The position numbers were made by a program, and so were the translations under genes. A stretch of DNA of 64,000 bases from JACVRM01 sp963817375 (GTDB taxonomy: Bacteria > Actinomycetota > Thermoleophilia > Gaiellales > Gaiellaceae). This document shows, in pieces, positions 6,818 through 15,715 of the stretch. A model generated the notes under the pieces. That model was not told where the DNA came from. It saw only the letters and a program-made list of their open reading frames with translations, and did not search any database. Position 1 is the first letter of the stretch. Each line of letters opens with the position of its first letter. The stretch is from assembly GCA_963817375.1 (NCBI GenBank), contig CAWFOB010000006.1:558001-622000 (forward strand), given 5' to 3'.

Positions 6818-9503
6818 TCAGCGCAGCCGGCGCGCGAGCTCCGTCCGCGAGCGCAGGCCGAGCTTCGCGTAGATGTGCGTCAGGTGGCTCGCGACGGTCC
6901 GCTCGCCGAGGAAGAGCTCGGCCGCGACCTCGCGGTTCGTCCGGCCCGCCGCGACGAGCTCGGCAACCCGTTGCTCGGCGGCCGTCAGGCCCTCGGCGCG
7001 CGTCCGCCCGCCGATCCGGCCGAGCTCCGCTCGTGCCCGGGCGGCCCAGGTCTCGGCGCCGAGCTCCTCGAACGCCTCGAGAGCCGACGCGATCGCATCG
7101 CGCGCGGGACGCTTCTGCCGCGTGCGGCGGCGCACGATGCCGAGCGCGAGCAGCGCCCGCGCGCGCCCGAACCGGTCTCCTGCCGAGGCGTGCGCTTCGA
7201 CGGCGCGCTCCAGCGTCGCGGCTGCCTCGGCAATGTCGCCGCGTGCCGCGGCGATCAGCCCCCGACAGCGTGTGACCTCGGCCAGGACCCAGCCGCGCTG
7301 GACGCGGACGGCGTCCGTCTCGAGGCGGTCGATGAGTTCCACCGCCTCCTCGACGCGCTCCAGCTCGAGGAGCGCCTCTGCATGGTCTGCCGTCCACGGC
7401 CGCTGGGTCGGCTCTGCCCAGCCGAGCCTCAACGCCTGTTCCTCCGCCCGGGCGAAGTAGTCGGCGGCCGTGCCCGGGTCGCCGCTCCAGAGCGCGACCG
7501 TCCCGAGGATCCCGAGGTGGATCGGCGGCTGCAGGCCGAAGTGCGTCTCGGCCATCTGCAACGCACGCGCCGAGAGGTCGCGGGCGGTCTCCAGGCGCCC
7601 CTGATGCAGCGCGATCATGGACATCGGGAGTACGTCGGGGGGCTCCTCGAGCCCGTACTGCACCTTCAGTTCGTGCGCCCGGGCGGCGACGTCCGCGCCG
7701 CGCTCCCAGCGTCCGCCCCAGAGCTCGACCCATGCCAGCTGCCAGACGGCCTCCGCCGCGACGAGCTCGTCGCGGTCGCGCCATTCCTCGTACGTCCGCT
7801 CGAAGATTGCCCGAGCCTCGTCAAGGCGGTGCTCGACGAAGAGGTTGCAAGCGACCGCGAACCAGCCAATCCGGACGAGCACCGGATCGCCGCTGGCTGT
7901 GGCGACCTCGAGCGCCCGAGCCGCGAATGCGGGCGCGTCCGTGTCGCCCGCGATCGCGGCGAGATGGGACATGACCTCGAGCGCCTCGACGGTCAGGCGG
8001 TCATCGGCGAGGCTCTCGGCCAGCGCAAGTGCGGCTCGCGCGTAGCCGGCTGCCTCCGTGGAACCCTTCCGAAACCGAATGGCGAAGGCCAGCCGGGTGA
8101 GAATGTCGGCCCGCAGCGCCGGCGTGGGCGTCATCTCCAGCGCCGTCTGGAGCAGGTCGACGGCGCGGTCGACGCTCTCGAGATCCGCGAGCACGATGAG
8201 GGCCTCGGCGCGCTCGCTGCCGCCGCCGGGCTCGGCGAGGAGGTCGGCGGCGATCGCCCGCGCCCGCGTCGACTCGCCGGCCGCCCGCTGCGCACGCGCG
8301 GCGGCGAGCGCCCGGCGGCGGCGCGCCGATGGTGTCCCCGGCGGCGTGAGCCGGAGCGCATGCTCCGCGAGCTCGGCGGCGACGGCCGCAGCTCCGCGAT
8401 CACCGGCCGTCGTGGCGGCGGCGTCGAGCGTTCGGGCGACGTCGTCATCGGGTGGGCGGGTGGCGAGCGCGAGGTGGCGCGCGCGGACGAGCGGCTCGTC
8501 GGCGGCTCGCGCGATTCGCGCGTGCACTGCTCTGCGCCTCGCCGGTCGTAGGTCGGCGTAGGCCACCGAGGCGAGCAGCGGGTGACCGAACCGAAGCGAT
8601 CCCGTCTTCCCAGGCGACGACATGGGCGGAGAGGGCGTCGTCGAGCGCGTCCAGGTCGACGCCTGCGCGTTCGAGCACGTCCTCCCGCGCAGGCCCGATC
8701 GCGGCCGCCACCGCAAGCGCGTCGCGCGTCACGGCGGGCAGGGCATCGATCCGGGCGCGCACGAGCGCCTCGAGCGTCACCGGCACCGGTAACGGGCCGG
8801 TCGGGTCGGCGGCAGGGCCGAGCGCTCGCGCCAGCTCGAGTGCGTGGAAGGGATTGCCAGCCGAGCCCGCATGGACTCGGAGCAGGGTCTGCCGGGCGAG
8901 CTGCCGGCCGAGACGGTCGTTGATGAGGCGGTGAACGGCCCCGACGCTCAGCGGCCCCACGGGGGTGGGCTCCGCCGCGACCGCGCGCTCGAGCATCCCC
9001 GGCGGGCCGGGGCGTCGCGCGAGGAGCACACGCGGCTCCCGGGCGCGTCGCACCGCGAACGCAAGCGCCTCCGCGGAGGCGGCGTCGAGCCACTGGACGT
9101 CGTCCACCGCGACGAGCGCCGGGCTGGCGGCGTCCAGGATGTCGCGCACGCCGACGGCGAGCGCTCGACTGTCGACGTGGTCGCCGGGCTCGCGCAGCAG
9201 CGCGATCTCGAGCGCCCGGCGTCGGGGCGGCGCGAGCGCATCCAGTGTGTCGTCCAGGACGTCCTCGAGGAGGTCGCCGAGCCCCGCGTACGCGAATCCG
9301 CGTTCCGCCTCAGCCGGTCGCGCGGAGAGGACGCGGAGCCCATGCTCGCGCGCCGACGAGAGGGCGGCTCGCCAGAGCGTCGACTTCCCGATCCCGGGCT
9401 CGCCTTCGAGCACGACCGCCACTGGATCGTCGCCCAGCAGCAGGCCTTCGATCAGGAGCAGCTCGGCGTCGCGGCCGACGATCTCCTCCTGCACGAGCGT
9501 CAT
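6818..9503 (-). CDS. LuxR-family ATPase regulator (MalT/LAL type), frameshifted
   Basis: About 895 residues once a single extra base near 8585-8600 is allowed for. The N-terminal half has Walker A GEPGIGKST (about residue 34) and Walker B LVAVDDVQWLD (about 130). The second half has degenerate TPR-like helices and ends in a LuxR helix-turn-helix (LTAAEQRVAELVAAGRTNREV, then SHLTHIYAKLGLRSRTELA). Such LAL regulators activate transcription in response to an inducer bound by the ATPase/TPR part. The shift lies where VAWEDGIAS should continue into FGHPLLASVAYADL. ATG 9503 overlaps the ROK-kinase stop (ATGA), so it is the third gene of the cyclase-ROK-LuxR operon. Confidence 0.9.
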
Positions 9504-10444
9504 CCGCCGGCCAGCACCGCCGCTCCGATCGCTCCCGACAGGTCCCCGAGGCCCGTGCCGATCACCGCCGGCGGCTTGTCAGGGACGAAGATGTGCGGCG
9601 CCATGTTCGCAACGATTCGGTCGACGAACGGCTGCCCGAGCCGGTCGCCGAGCCCACCGCTGATCACGACCGCCTCGAGGTCGAGCAGGTTCTGCGCCGA
9701 GGCGATGCCCAGGCCGAGCGCCCACTCAGCCTGGTGGATCAGCTTCTTCGCCATCGGGTCGCCGCCTTCGAGCGCCTTGGCGAAGACTCCCGAGGTCAGC
9801 CGGTCCCGGCCGCGCTGCTCCATGATCTTGAAGAGGCTCGTCTTCTGCCCGCGCTTGACGAGCCGGCGCGCCTGCCGTTCCATGCTCGCGCGCCCCGCGT
9901 AGGCCTCGACGCAGCCCTGCCGTCCGCAGCCGCATTTGAGGCCGTTCGGCCGGACGACCATGTGGCCGAACTCGCCGGCCGCGCCGCGGCCCGTGTACAG
10001 CCGCCCGTCCAGCACGAGCCCGCCGCCGACCCCCGTTCCGGCCCAGACGCCGAGCAGGTTCTTGTACGGACGGCCGGCGCCGCGCTGCCACGTCCCCAGG
10101 ACGGCGACGTTGACGTCGTTCCCGAGCACGACCGGGACGCCGCCGAGCTGCTCGGACACGCGCGGGCCGAGCTCGACCCGGCCGTCGAACCCGGGCACGT
10201 TCGCCGCCAGCGTGACGACGCCCGCGCCGGAGTCGACGTCGCCCGGCGAGCCGATGCCGACGCCCTCGAGCTCGCCGCCGCCCGCCGCGGCCAGCGCCTC
10301 GCGCACGGTGCCGGAGATCGCGTCGATGACGTCGGCCGCGTTGCCCGTGCGCGGTGTCTCGGCGCGCGCACTGCCCGCGACCTCCTTGTCGCGCAGGACG
10401 ACGGTCTGGATCTTCGTCCCGCCGAGATCGACCCCGGCCTTCAC
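9500..10444 (-). CDS. ROK-family sugar kinase (glucokinase-like)
   Basis: 314 residues from GTG 10444. It shows the ATP-binding start GVDLGGTK, the catalytic aspartate in LGNDVNVA, the ROK signature AGTGVGGGLVLDGR to EFGHMVV, and the zinc motif CGCGRQGCVEAYAG, which is typical of ROK kinases rather than ROK repressors (no N-terminal helix-turn-helix). It probably phosphorylates glucose or a related hexose. It overlaps the cyclase stop (GTGA) upstream and the LuxR start (ATGA) downstream, so a sugar kinase is made together with a cyclase and a LAL regulator. Confidence 0.93.
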   Translation of the reverse strand: MKAGVDLGGTKIQTVVLRDKEVAGSARAETPRTGNAADVIDAISGTVREALAAAGGGELEGVGIGSPGDVDSGAGVVTLAANVPGFDGRVELGPRVSEQLGGVPVVLGNDVNVAVLGTWQRGAGRPYKNLLGVWAGTGVGGGLVLDGRLYTGRGAAGEFGHMVVRPNGLKCGCGRQGCVEAYAGRASMERQARRLVKRGQKTSLFKIMEQRGRDRLTSGVFAKALEGGDPMAKKLIHQAEWALGLGIASAQNLLDLEAVVISGGLGDRLGQPFVDRIVANMAPHIFVPDKPPAVIGTGLGDLSGAIGAAVLAGG

Positions 10445-12048
10445 TGCCGTGGCGGCGGGAAGCGGCTGTTCCCGATCCAGAGCGAGTGCGTTCGCGGGTC
10501 CGAGGCGATGCTTCCGGCCCAGACGCCGGCCGGCATGTCGATCAGCTTCTTCGTGTCGTTGGACACATCGACGCGCTCGACGTAGGGGCCGGCGGCGATC
10601 CAGGCGGCGCCGTTCGCGATCACCCCTTGCTGCGGCGCGCCCGACAGGCCGAGTGGGGGCTCGAGCTTGCCCGTCTCGGGATCCATCGGCGTCACTGTTG
10701 CGTGCTCCGGATCGAGCAGATAGACCTTCGGCCCGCTCACGTCGATGAGGAAGGCCTGCTCGGGGATGGAGAACGTCCGCGACCGGCCTGTCCGGGCGTC
10801 GAAGCGCATGATCTTGTTGACCGTGCACTCGCAGATCCACTCGTAGCCGCGCAGCGGCACGAGGATCGTGGTCTCGACGGCGTGCGTGTTCCACGTGCCG
10901 GTGATGCGGCTCGACACGGGGTCGATGCGGAGCAGGTACGCGTCCGGCTGCAACACCCAGACGGCGCCGTTGCCGGCCGCGATCGTCGAGACGCTGCCGT
11001 TGCCGGGGAGCGTGTATGTCCTTAGGTGCCGTCCGCTCAGCGCGTCGATCCGCTCGACGGTCCAGACCGTCTGGCCGCTCCGGGGCCCCTGCAGGGCGGT
11101 GTGGCTCTTCGCGAGCCAGACGGATCCGAAGCCGAAAGCGACCTTGCAGCTGCACGCGTCCGCGCCCAGGTCGATGGTCTTGCCGGGCGTGCCCGAGCCG
11201 ATGTCGCGGGCGACGAGCCGACCGTCGGAGTGCCCTCCCTGCATCTGCCACAGGGTCCCGTCGCTCGACCAGAGGTTCGAGTAGAGCCCGCTGCCGGTCG
11301 GCTTGCCGTGCACCAGCGCGGTCACCTGGCCGGTCCGGGCGTCGAGACGCATGAGGTCGATCCCCTCCGCCGCGGACGCGCCTCCGCCGCGGAAGGCCAG
11401 CCAGCCGCCGCCCGCGATCGCCACCACGACGAGCGCGGCGGCGGCCGCGACGAGGACGCGGCTGCGCGACGAGAGTCTCGCCGGCACGACGTGGGCGAGC
11501 CGCTCCGCGGCCTCTTCAGGCGACAGCGGCTGGGGCAGGCGCGTCACGACGGCCGTGAGCGCGAAGATCTGGCGGCTTCCTTCGACGCCCTTCAGCTCGT
11601 GGACGCCGCGGTCCTCGAACGTGGCGTCGGAGCCCGAGACCAGGTCGCGGACCGTGCTCGTGACGAGCACCTCGGCCGCGCCCGCAAGCCCCATGACGCG
11701 GGCCCCGACGTGCACCGCGATCCCCCCGAGCTTGCCGTCGATCTCCTCGACCTCCCCCGTGTGGATGCCCGTGCGGACGTCGACGCCGAGCTCCTGCACG
11801 GCGGCGGCGACCGCGACGGCCGCCCGCAGTGACTGCGCCGGCTCGCCGAACGTCGCGAAGAACCCGTCGCCGGCCGTGTCCTGCTCGCGGCCGCCGTACC
11901 GCTTCAGCTCGGCGCGGACGAGGCGGCGAAAACGCGTGAGCAGTGCGTTCCAGCGTGCATCGCCGAGCTCCGTGGCGAGCGCGGTGGAGCCGACGATGTC
12001 GATGAAGTAGATCGTCGCCAGCCGACGCCGGACGGGCTGCCTTGGCAC
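10441..12048 (-). CDS. Class III cyclase with membrane anchor and extracytoplasmic propeller-like domain
   Basis: 535 residues. An N-terminal class III cyclase domain (residues about 10-180: YFIDIVGST metal site, DTAGDGFFATFG, then GIHTGEV) is followed by one membrane helix (VLVAAAAALVVVAIAGGGWLA, about 200-220). About 300 residues of repeated beta-strand units follow (LWQMQGG, GSVWLAK, AVWVLQPDAYLLRIDP, AAWIAAGPYV), like a Vgb/PQQ-type propeller. This suggests an outside sensor controlling an inside cyclase. I take GTG 12048 because it follows the groES stop by 16 bases; the TTG at 12084 is possible. First member of the cyclase-ROK-LuxR coupled unit. Confidence 0.85.
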   Translation of the reverse strand: MPRQPVRRRLATIYFIDIVGSTALATELGDARWNALLTRFRRLVRAELKRYGGREQDTAGDGFFATFGEPAQSLRAAVAVAAAVQELGVDVRTGIHTGEVEEIDGKLGGIAVHVGARVMGLAGAAEVLVTSTVRDLVSGSDATFEDRGVHELKGVEGSRQIFALTAVVTRLPQPLSPEEAAERLAHVVPARLSSRSRVLVAAAAALVVVAIAGGGWLAFRGGGASAAEGIDLMRLDARTGQVTALVHGKPTGSGLYSNLWSSDGTLWQMQGGHSDGRLVARDIGSGTPGKTIDLGADACSCKVAFGFGSVWLAKSHTALQGPRSGQTVWTVERIDALSGRHLRTYTLPGNGSVSTIAAGNGAVWVLQPDAYLLRIDPVSSRITGTWNTHAVETTILVPLRGYEWICECTVNKIMRFDARTGRSRTFSIPEQAFLIDVSGPKVYLLDPEHATVTPMDPETGKLEPPLGLSGAPQQGVIANGAAWIAAGPYVERVDVSNDTKKLIDMPAGVWAGSIASDPRTHSLWIGNSRFPPPRQ

Positions 12049-12064
12049 GGGCGAAAGTATGCGC

Positions 12065-12334
12065 TCAGTCGTTGACGCGGGCAATGAGCTCGCCGCGGCG
12101 CATCATCTTCACCGCACTGCCCGCGAGCCGCACGTCCCAGCCGGCGCCCTTGGGGAAGAGCACCTTGTCGCCCGGCTCGACGCCGTGCGCCTCGGCGCCG
12201 ACGGCGGTGATGATCCCCGTCTGGCAGCCGGTGTCGCTCGAGGCCGGGATGATCAGCCCGGCCCGCGTCTCGGTCTCCTCGTCGACCGGCTCGATGACGA
12301 CGTAGTCGTCGAGCGGCTCGAGCGTGACGGCCAT
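12065..12334 (-). CDS. groES: GroES-like co-chaperonin (Cpn10)
   Basis: 89 residues with the GroES barrel: LEPLDDYVVIEPVDEET, a mobile-loop region (TRAGLIIPASSDTGCQTGII), then GDKVLFPKGAG and the C-terminal GELIARVND. Slightly shorter than the usual 95-100. Start ATG 12334, with GGAGGA about ten bases upstream. An in-frame ATG at 12355 would add seven residues. No groEL adjoins it; instead it heads the minus-strand run into the cyclase gene. It is divergent from the LigD-type polymerase. Confidence 0.88.
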   Translation of the reverse strand: MAVTLEPLDDYVVIEPVDEETETRAGLIIPASSDTGCQTGIITAVGAEAHGVEPGDKVLFPKGAGWDVRLAGSAVKMMRRGELIARVND

Positions 12335-12377
12335 CGGCTGCGGGTCCTCCAGCATCCTTCGAGGATACTTCGCCGAC

Positions 12378-13385
12378 ATGGCGTCGCCCTTCGTCGAGCT
12401 CGAGATCGGCGGGCACACCGTCAAGGTCACGAATCCGGAGAAGATCTACTTCCGGACGGCCGGCCTGACCAAGCTCGACCACGTCCAGTACTACGTCGCG
12501 GTCGAAGAGGGCATCGTCCGCGCGCTGTACGAGCGGCCGACGCAGCTGAAGCGCCACCCCGGTGGCGCGGAGGACGAGGCGATCTACCAGAAGCGCGTTC
12601 CGGCGCACGCCCCTGACTGGATCGAGACTGCGCGCGTCACGTTCCCGTCCGGCCGGCATGCGGACGAGCTCTGCGTGACCGAGGTCGCGCAGGTCGCGTG
12701 GGCGGCGAACCTCGGCACGATCGACTTCCACCCCTGGCCGTCGCGGCGGCGGGACACCGAGCACCCGGACGAGCTCCGCATCGACGTCGACCCCCAGCCG
12801 GGGACGACGTTCGCGGACGCGAAGCGCGTGGCCGCGTGCGTGCACGAGGTGCTAGGCGAGATCGGCTACGTCGGCTGGCCGAAGACGTCCGGGAACCGCG
12901 GCATCCACATCTTCTGCCGCATCGAGCCGAGCTGGGGGTTCCGCGTGGTGCGCCGCTGCGCGCTCGCCTTCGCTCGCGAGATCGAGCGGCGGCTGCCCGA
13001 CATCGTCACGACCGCGTGGTGGAAGGAGGAGCGCGGCGAGAAGGTCTTCATCGACTACAACCAGAACGCGCGCGACCGCACGATCGCCTCGGCCTACTCG
13101 GTGCGCGCGCGGCCGGACGCGACGGTCTCCGCTCCGGTCACGTGGGCTGAGCTCCCGGACGTCGAGACCGAGGACTTCACGATCCCGACGATGCGCGAGC
13201 GGTTCGCCTCCCTCGGCGACGTCCAGGCGGGGATCGACGACGCCGTGTGCGACCTGCGGGTGCTGCTCGAGTGGGTCGAGCGCGAGGAGGCGGCCGGCGA
13301 GGGCGAGGCGCCGTACCCGCCGAACTTCCCCAAGATGCCGGGCGAGCCAGCGCGCGTCCAGCCGTCGCGCGCGAAGAAGCGTTAG
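12378..13385 (+). CDS. LigD-type DNA polymerase/primase domain protein (stand-alone PolDom)
   Basis: 335 residues matching the archaeo-eukaryotic primase-like polymerase domain of bacterial LigD. It shows the VTNPEKIYF start, QKRVPAHAPDWI, the catalytic pair IDVDPQPGT, KTSGNRGIHIFCRI and VFIDYNQNARDRTIASAYSVRA (third acidic residue). In end-joining it would fill gaps and add ribonucleotides at DNA ends. Here it is a separate gene, with an ATP-dependent ligase 500 bases away on the opposite strand and no Ku gene in the window. ATG 12378 has no clear ribosome site, so the message may be leaderless. Confidence 0.93.
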   Translation: MASPFVELEIGGHTVKVTNPEKIYFRTAGLTKLDHVQYYVAVEEGIVRALYERPTQLKRHPGGAEDEAIYQKRVPAHAPDWIETARVTFPSGRHADELCVTEVAQVAWAANLGTIDFHPWPSRRRDTEHPDELRIDVDPQPGTTFADAKRVAACVHEVLGEIGYVGWPKTSGNRGIHIFCRIEPSWGFRVVRRCALAFAREIERRLPDIVTTAWWKEERGEKVFIDYNQNARDRTIASAYSVRARPDATVSAPVTWAELPDVETEDFTIPTMRERFASLGDVQAGIDDAVCDLRVLLEWVEREEAAGEGEAPYPPNFPKMPGEPARVQPSRAKKR

Positions 13386-13397
13386 CTCTTCGCGACG

Positions 13398-13874
13398 TCA
13401 GGCTTCGCCGTCGTAGTACCCGACCTTGCTCGACCGCCGGACCATGACCCGGTCGCCCTCATTGCCGGTCACGATGAGAATCTTGTCGCTGTCCGGGTAG
13501 ACCGCGGCGGCCGGATACGTGTTCGTCGAGTACATGAGCACGCGAACGGTCTCCTCGGTGTCGTTCCGTACCGAGTGCGCGCCGTCGGGCCCGGGCGGGA
13601 AGAAGACGACGTCCCAGGGCTCGAGCGTCTCGGTGCCCTCGGGCGTCCGCAGGCTCGGGCGGCCCTGAAGGACCATGAGCCACTCCTCCTCGGGGTACTC
13701 GTAGTGGTACGGGCAGATCTGCTCGCCCGGCGGCAGCTCGTACACGCTCGTGCCGGTCTTCTCGGCGCCGAGCTGCTTGCCGAAGCGGAACAAGCCGGCA
13801 CGGAACCCCTCGGGATCCTCGTCGTCGTAGTCGAACTCGGGATTTGCGATGTTGACCTTGCGCACGGCGCTCAC
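13398..13874 (-). CDS. Cupin-domain protein coupled to the DNA ligase gene
   Basis: 158 residues. The cupin core contains CPYHYEYPEEEWLMVLQGRPSL (His, Glu and the Gly turn of motif 1) and LEPWDVVFFPPGPDGAHSVRN (motif 2 His). FDYDDEDPEGFRAGLFRFG precedes it. Soluble, no signal peptide. GTG 13874 overlaps the ligase stop by four bases (GTGA), so it is translated with the ligase. No enzymatic assignment is possible; small-molecule sensing or isomerase activity are both known for such cupins. Confidence 0.85.
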   Translation of the reverse strand: MSAVRKVNIANPEFDYDDEDPEGFRAGLFRFGKQLGAEKTGTSVYELPPGEQICPYHYEYPEEEWLMVLQGRPSLRTPEGTETLEPWDVVFFPPGPDGAHSVRNDTEETVRVLMYSTNTYPAAAVYPDSDKILIVTGNEGDRVMVRRSSKVGYYDGEA

Positions 13875-14878
13875 CCTGCCAGAAGCGACTCGAAGGTCGG
13901 GTCGTTCGGGCTCCGGGGCGGCCGCACCTCGCGCCACGTGCAGTCGCGCGGGTCCTTGTCGTCGCGGAAGCGCAGCAGGCGCGACCCGTGGCGGAAGCGG
14001 TTGCCCTGCACCTTGTCGTAGCGCACCTCGGCGACGAGCTCCGGGCGGATCGGCGACTGCTCGAGCTCGCCGCCGCCCCAGCGGTTCGGCTCCGAGAACC
14101 GGCGCTCTGGTGCGTCCTCGAGCAGCGGCCGCACGCGCGCGAGAATCTCGTCATGCCGCTTGGCGCCGACGGCTGCCGAGCCGACGTAGTCGACCTCGCC
14201 CTCGTCGTTGTAGAGGCCGAGGAGCAGCGTCGCCAGGTGGCTCGGCTTCGCCTTCCAGCGCACGCCGACGACGACGCAGTCGGCCGTCTTGAACGGCTTG
14301 ACCTTCGTGACCGCGTCGCGCGCGCCCGGGTGGTACGGGACGCCGAGCCGCTTGGCGATCACGCCGTCGAGGCCGGCGACCTCGAACGTGTCGAGCCACT
14401 CGTGGGCGACATCCGGGTCGCGTGTGCACGGGGACAGGTGGAAGCCCTTGCCGACGCGCTCCAGGAAGTCGCGGCGCTGCTCGAGCGGGAGCCTGTGCAC
14501 CGGCTCGCCGTCCCAGAGCAGGACGTCGAAGGCGATGAAGTCCGCCGGGATCTCCGCCGAGAGCTTGCGGACGCGGCTCTCGGCCGGGTGCAGGCGCATC
14601 TGCATCGAGTCGAAGTCGAGGACGCCGTTCCGTGCGATGACGATCTCGCCGTCGAGCGCGGAGTGGGGCGGGAGCAGGTCGCCGAGCGGCCGCAGCTCGG
14701 GGAAGTAGCGGAGCAGCGGCCGCTCCTTCCGCGACCACAGTGCCAGCTCGCCGCCGTCGTTTTCGAGCACGCCGCGGAAGCCGTCCCACTTGGGCTCGTA
14801 CTGCCAGTCGTCGCCGGCCGGGAGCTCGGACACCAGCTCCGCCTCCATCGGCGGGAAGGGAACGTTTGGGCCTAGCAT
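13871..14878 (-). CDS. ATP-dependent DNA ligase (LigC/LigD ligase-domain type)
   Basis: 335 residues. Motif I EPKWDGFR carries the adenylated lysine (about residue 30). Later motifs are visible as LDGEIVI (motif III), DGVIAKR (motif IV) and AVTKVKPFKTADCVVVG (motif V), followed by an OB-fold with LLLGLYNDEGEVDYVGSA. It lacks the polymerase and phosphoesterase domains of full LigD, so it resembles LigC. It seals nicks using ATP. Start ATG 14878. Its stop overlaps the cupin GTG. With the PolDom gene at 12378-13385 it makes up a split LigD. Confidence 0.94.
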   Translation of the reverse strand: MLGPNVPFPPMEAELVSELPAGDDWQYEPKWDGFRGVLENDGGELALWSRKERPLLRYFPELRPLGDLLPPHSALDGEIVIARNGVLDFDSMQMRLHPAESRVRKLSAEIPADFIAFDVLLWDGEPVHRLPLEQRRDFLERVGKGFHLSPCTRDPDVAHEWLDTFEVAGLDGVIAKRLGVPYHPGARDAVTKVKPFKTADCVVVGVRWKAKPSHLATLLLGLYNDEGEVDYVGSAAVGAKRHDEILARVRPLLEDAPERRFSEPNRWGGGELEQSPIRPELVAEVRYDKVQGNRFRHGSRLLRFRDDKDPRDCTWREVRPPRSPNDPTFESLLAG

Positions 14879-14898
14879 GCGGTCGGAAGGCTATTCGC

Positions 14899-15681
14899 GT
14901 GCGCGAGCTCGATGGCACCTGGGATGTGCAGCGGGTCGGCGGGGCGCTCCCGCCCATGGTGGGCGTGCGCAAGCACGTCGACGGCGACGCCGGCTACACG
15001 GAGCTCGCCGGGGTGCGGCTGCCCTTCCGCGTGGAGGGGAGCCGGCTCGTCTACCGCGGGCTGCCGCTCGTCGACGAGCTCGAGCCCGACGGGCTCGGCT
15101 TCGCAGGGCGCGCGGTGCTCGCCGGCCACGAGTACGGGCGCTTCGTGCTCCGGCCCATGTCGACAGAGGAGGATTCCATGACGACGACGACGACGACCGA
15201 GCTCGAGCGCGAGCTGAGCAAGCACGTCGACGAGGCGATTGCGATGGAGCAGACCGTGCTGCGTCTGCTCGACTCCGTGATCTACGGGATGGACGACGAA
15301 GAGGTGCGCGAGGCGCTGCGGCTGCACAAGGTCGACAGCGAGCGGCACATCGATCGGCTCCAGGCGCGGCTCGAGGTCTACGGGCGCTCGCCGTCCATCG
15401 TCCGCGAGGCGGGCGGGCTTCTCACGGGGTTGATGAAGAGCGTCATCGATCTCACGCGCGGCGAGAAGGCGGCGAGGGGCGCACGGGATGCGTACGCGGC
15501 CGAGCACCTGGAGATCGCGACGTACCAGCTGCTCGAGCGGCTCGCCGTCCGCGCGGGCGACGAGGCGACCGCCCAGGTGGCCCGAGACAACCGCGCCGAC
15601 GAGGAGCGCATGGCCGCCTGGATCGACAGCCACTGGGACCGCTTCGCAGACCTCGCGTTCGCCGAGACGATGCATACCTAA
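14899..15681 (+). CDS. Fusion of a small beta domain with a ferritin-like DUF892/YciF-type domain
   Basis: 260 residues in one uninterrupted frame. Residues 1-90 (ELDGTWDVQRVGGALPPM to GHEYGRFVLRPM) look like a small lipocalin-like or beta-barrel domain. From about residue 94 comes a four-helix ferritin-like domain of the YciE/YciF type (ELSKHVDEAIAMEQTVLRLLD, later AYAAEHLEIATYQLLERLA), with Glu/His positions on the helices. GTG 14899 has GGAAGG eight bases upstream. ATG 15178 inside the frame has a near-perfect AGAGGAGG, so the ferritin-like part may also be made alone. Stress-related iron handling is the usual guess for YciF proteins. Confidence 0.75.
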   Translation: MRELDGTWDVQRVGGALPPMVGVRKHVDGDAGYTELAGVRLPFRVEGSRLVYRGLPLVDELEPDGLGFAGRAVLAGHEYGRFVLRPMSTEEDSMTTTTTTELERELSKHVDEAIAMEQTVLRLLDSVIYGMDDEEVREALRLHKVDSERHIDRLQARLEVYGRSPSIVREAGGLLTGLMKSVIDLTRGEKAARGARDAYAAEHLEIATYQLLERLAVRAGDEATAQVARDNRADEERMAAWIDSHWDRFADLAFAETMHT

Positions 15682-15715
15682 CCCCGCGCCGACACGCGCG
15701 CGGCAGAATGGCGCG

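Noticed and set aside
12378..14878. Complete NHEJ operon
   Set aside because: No Ku gene or LigD phosphoesterase is present in the window; only polymerase and ligase can be claimed.
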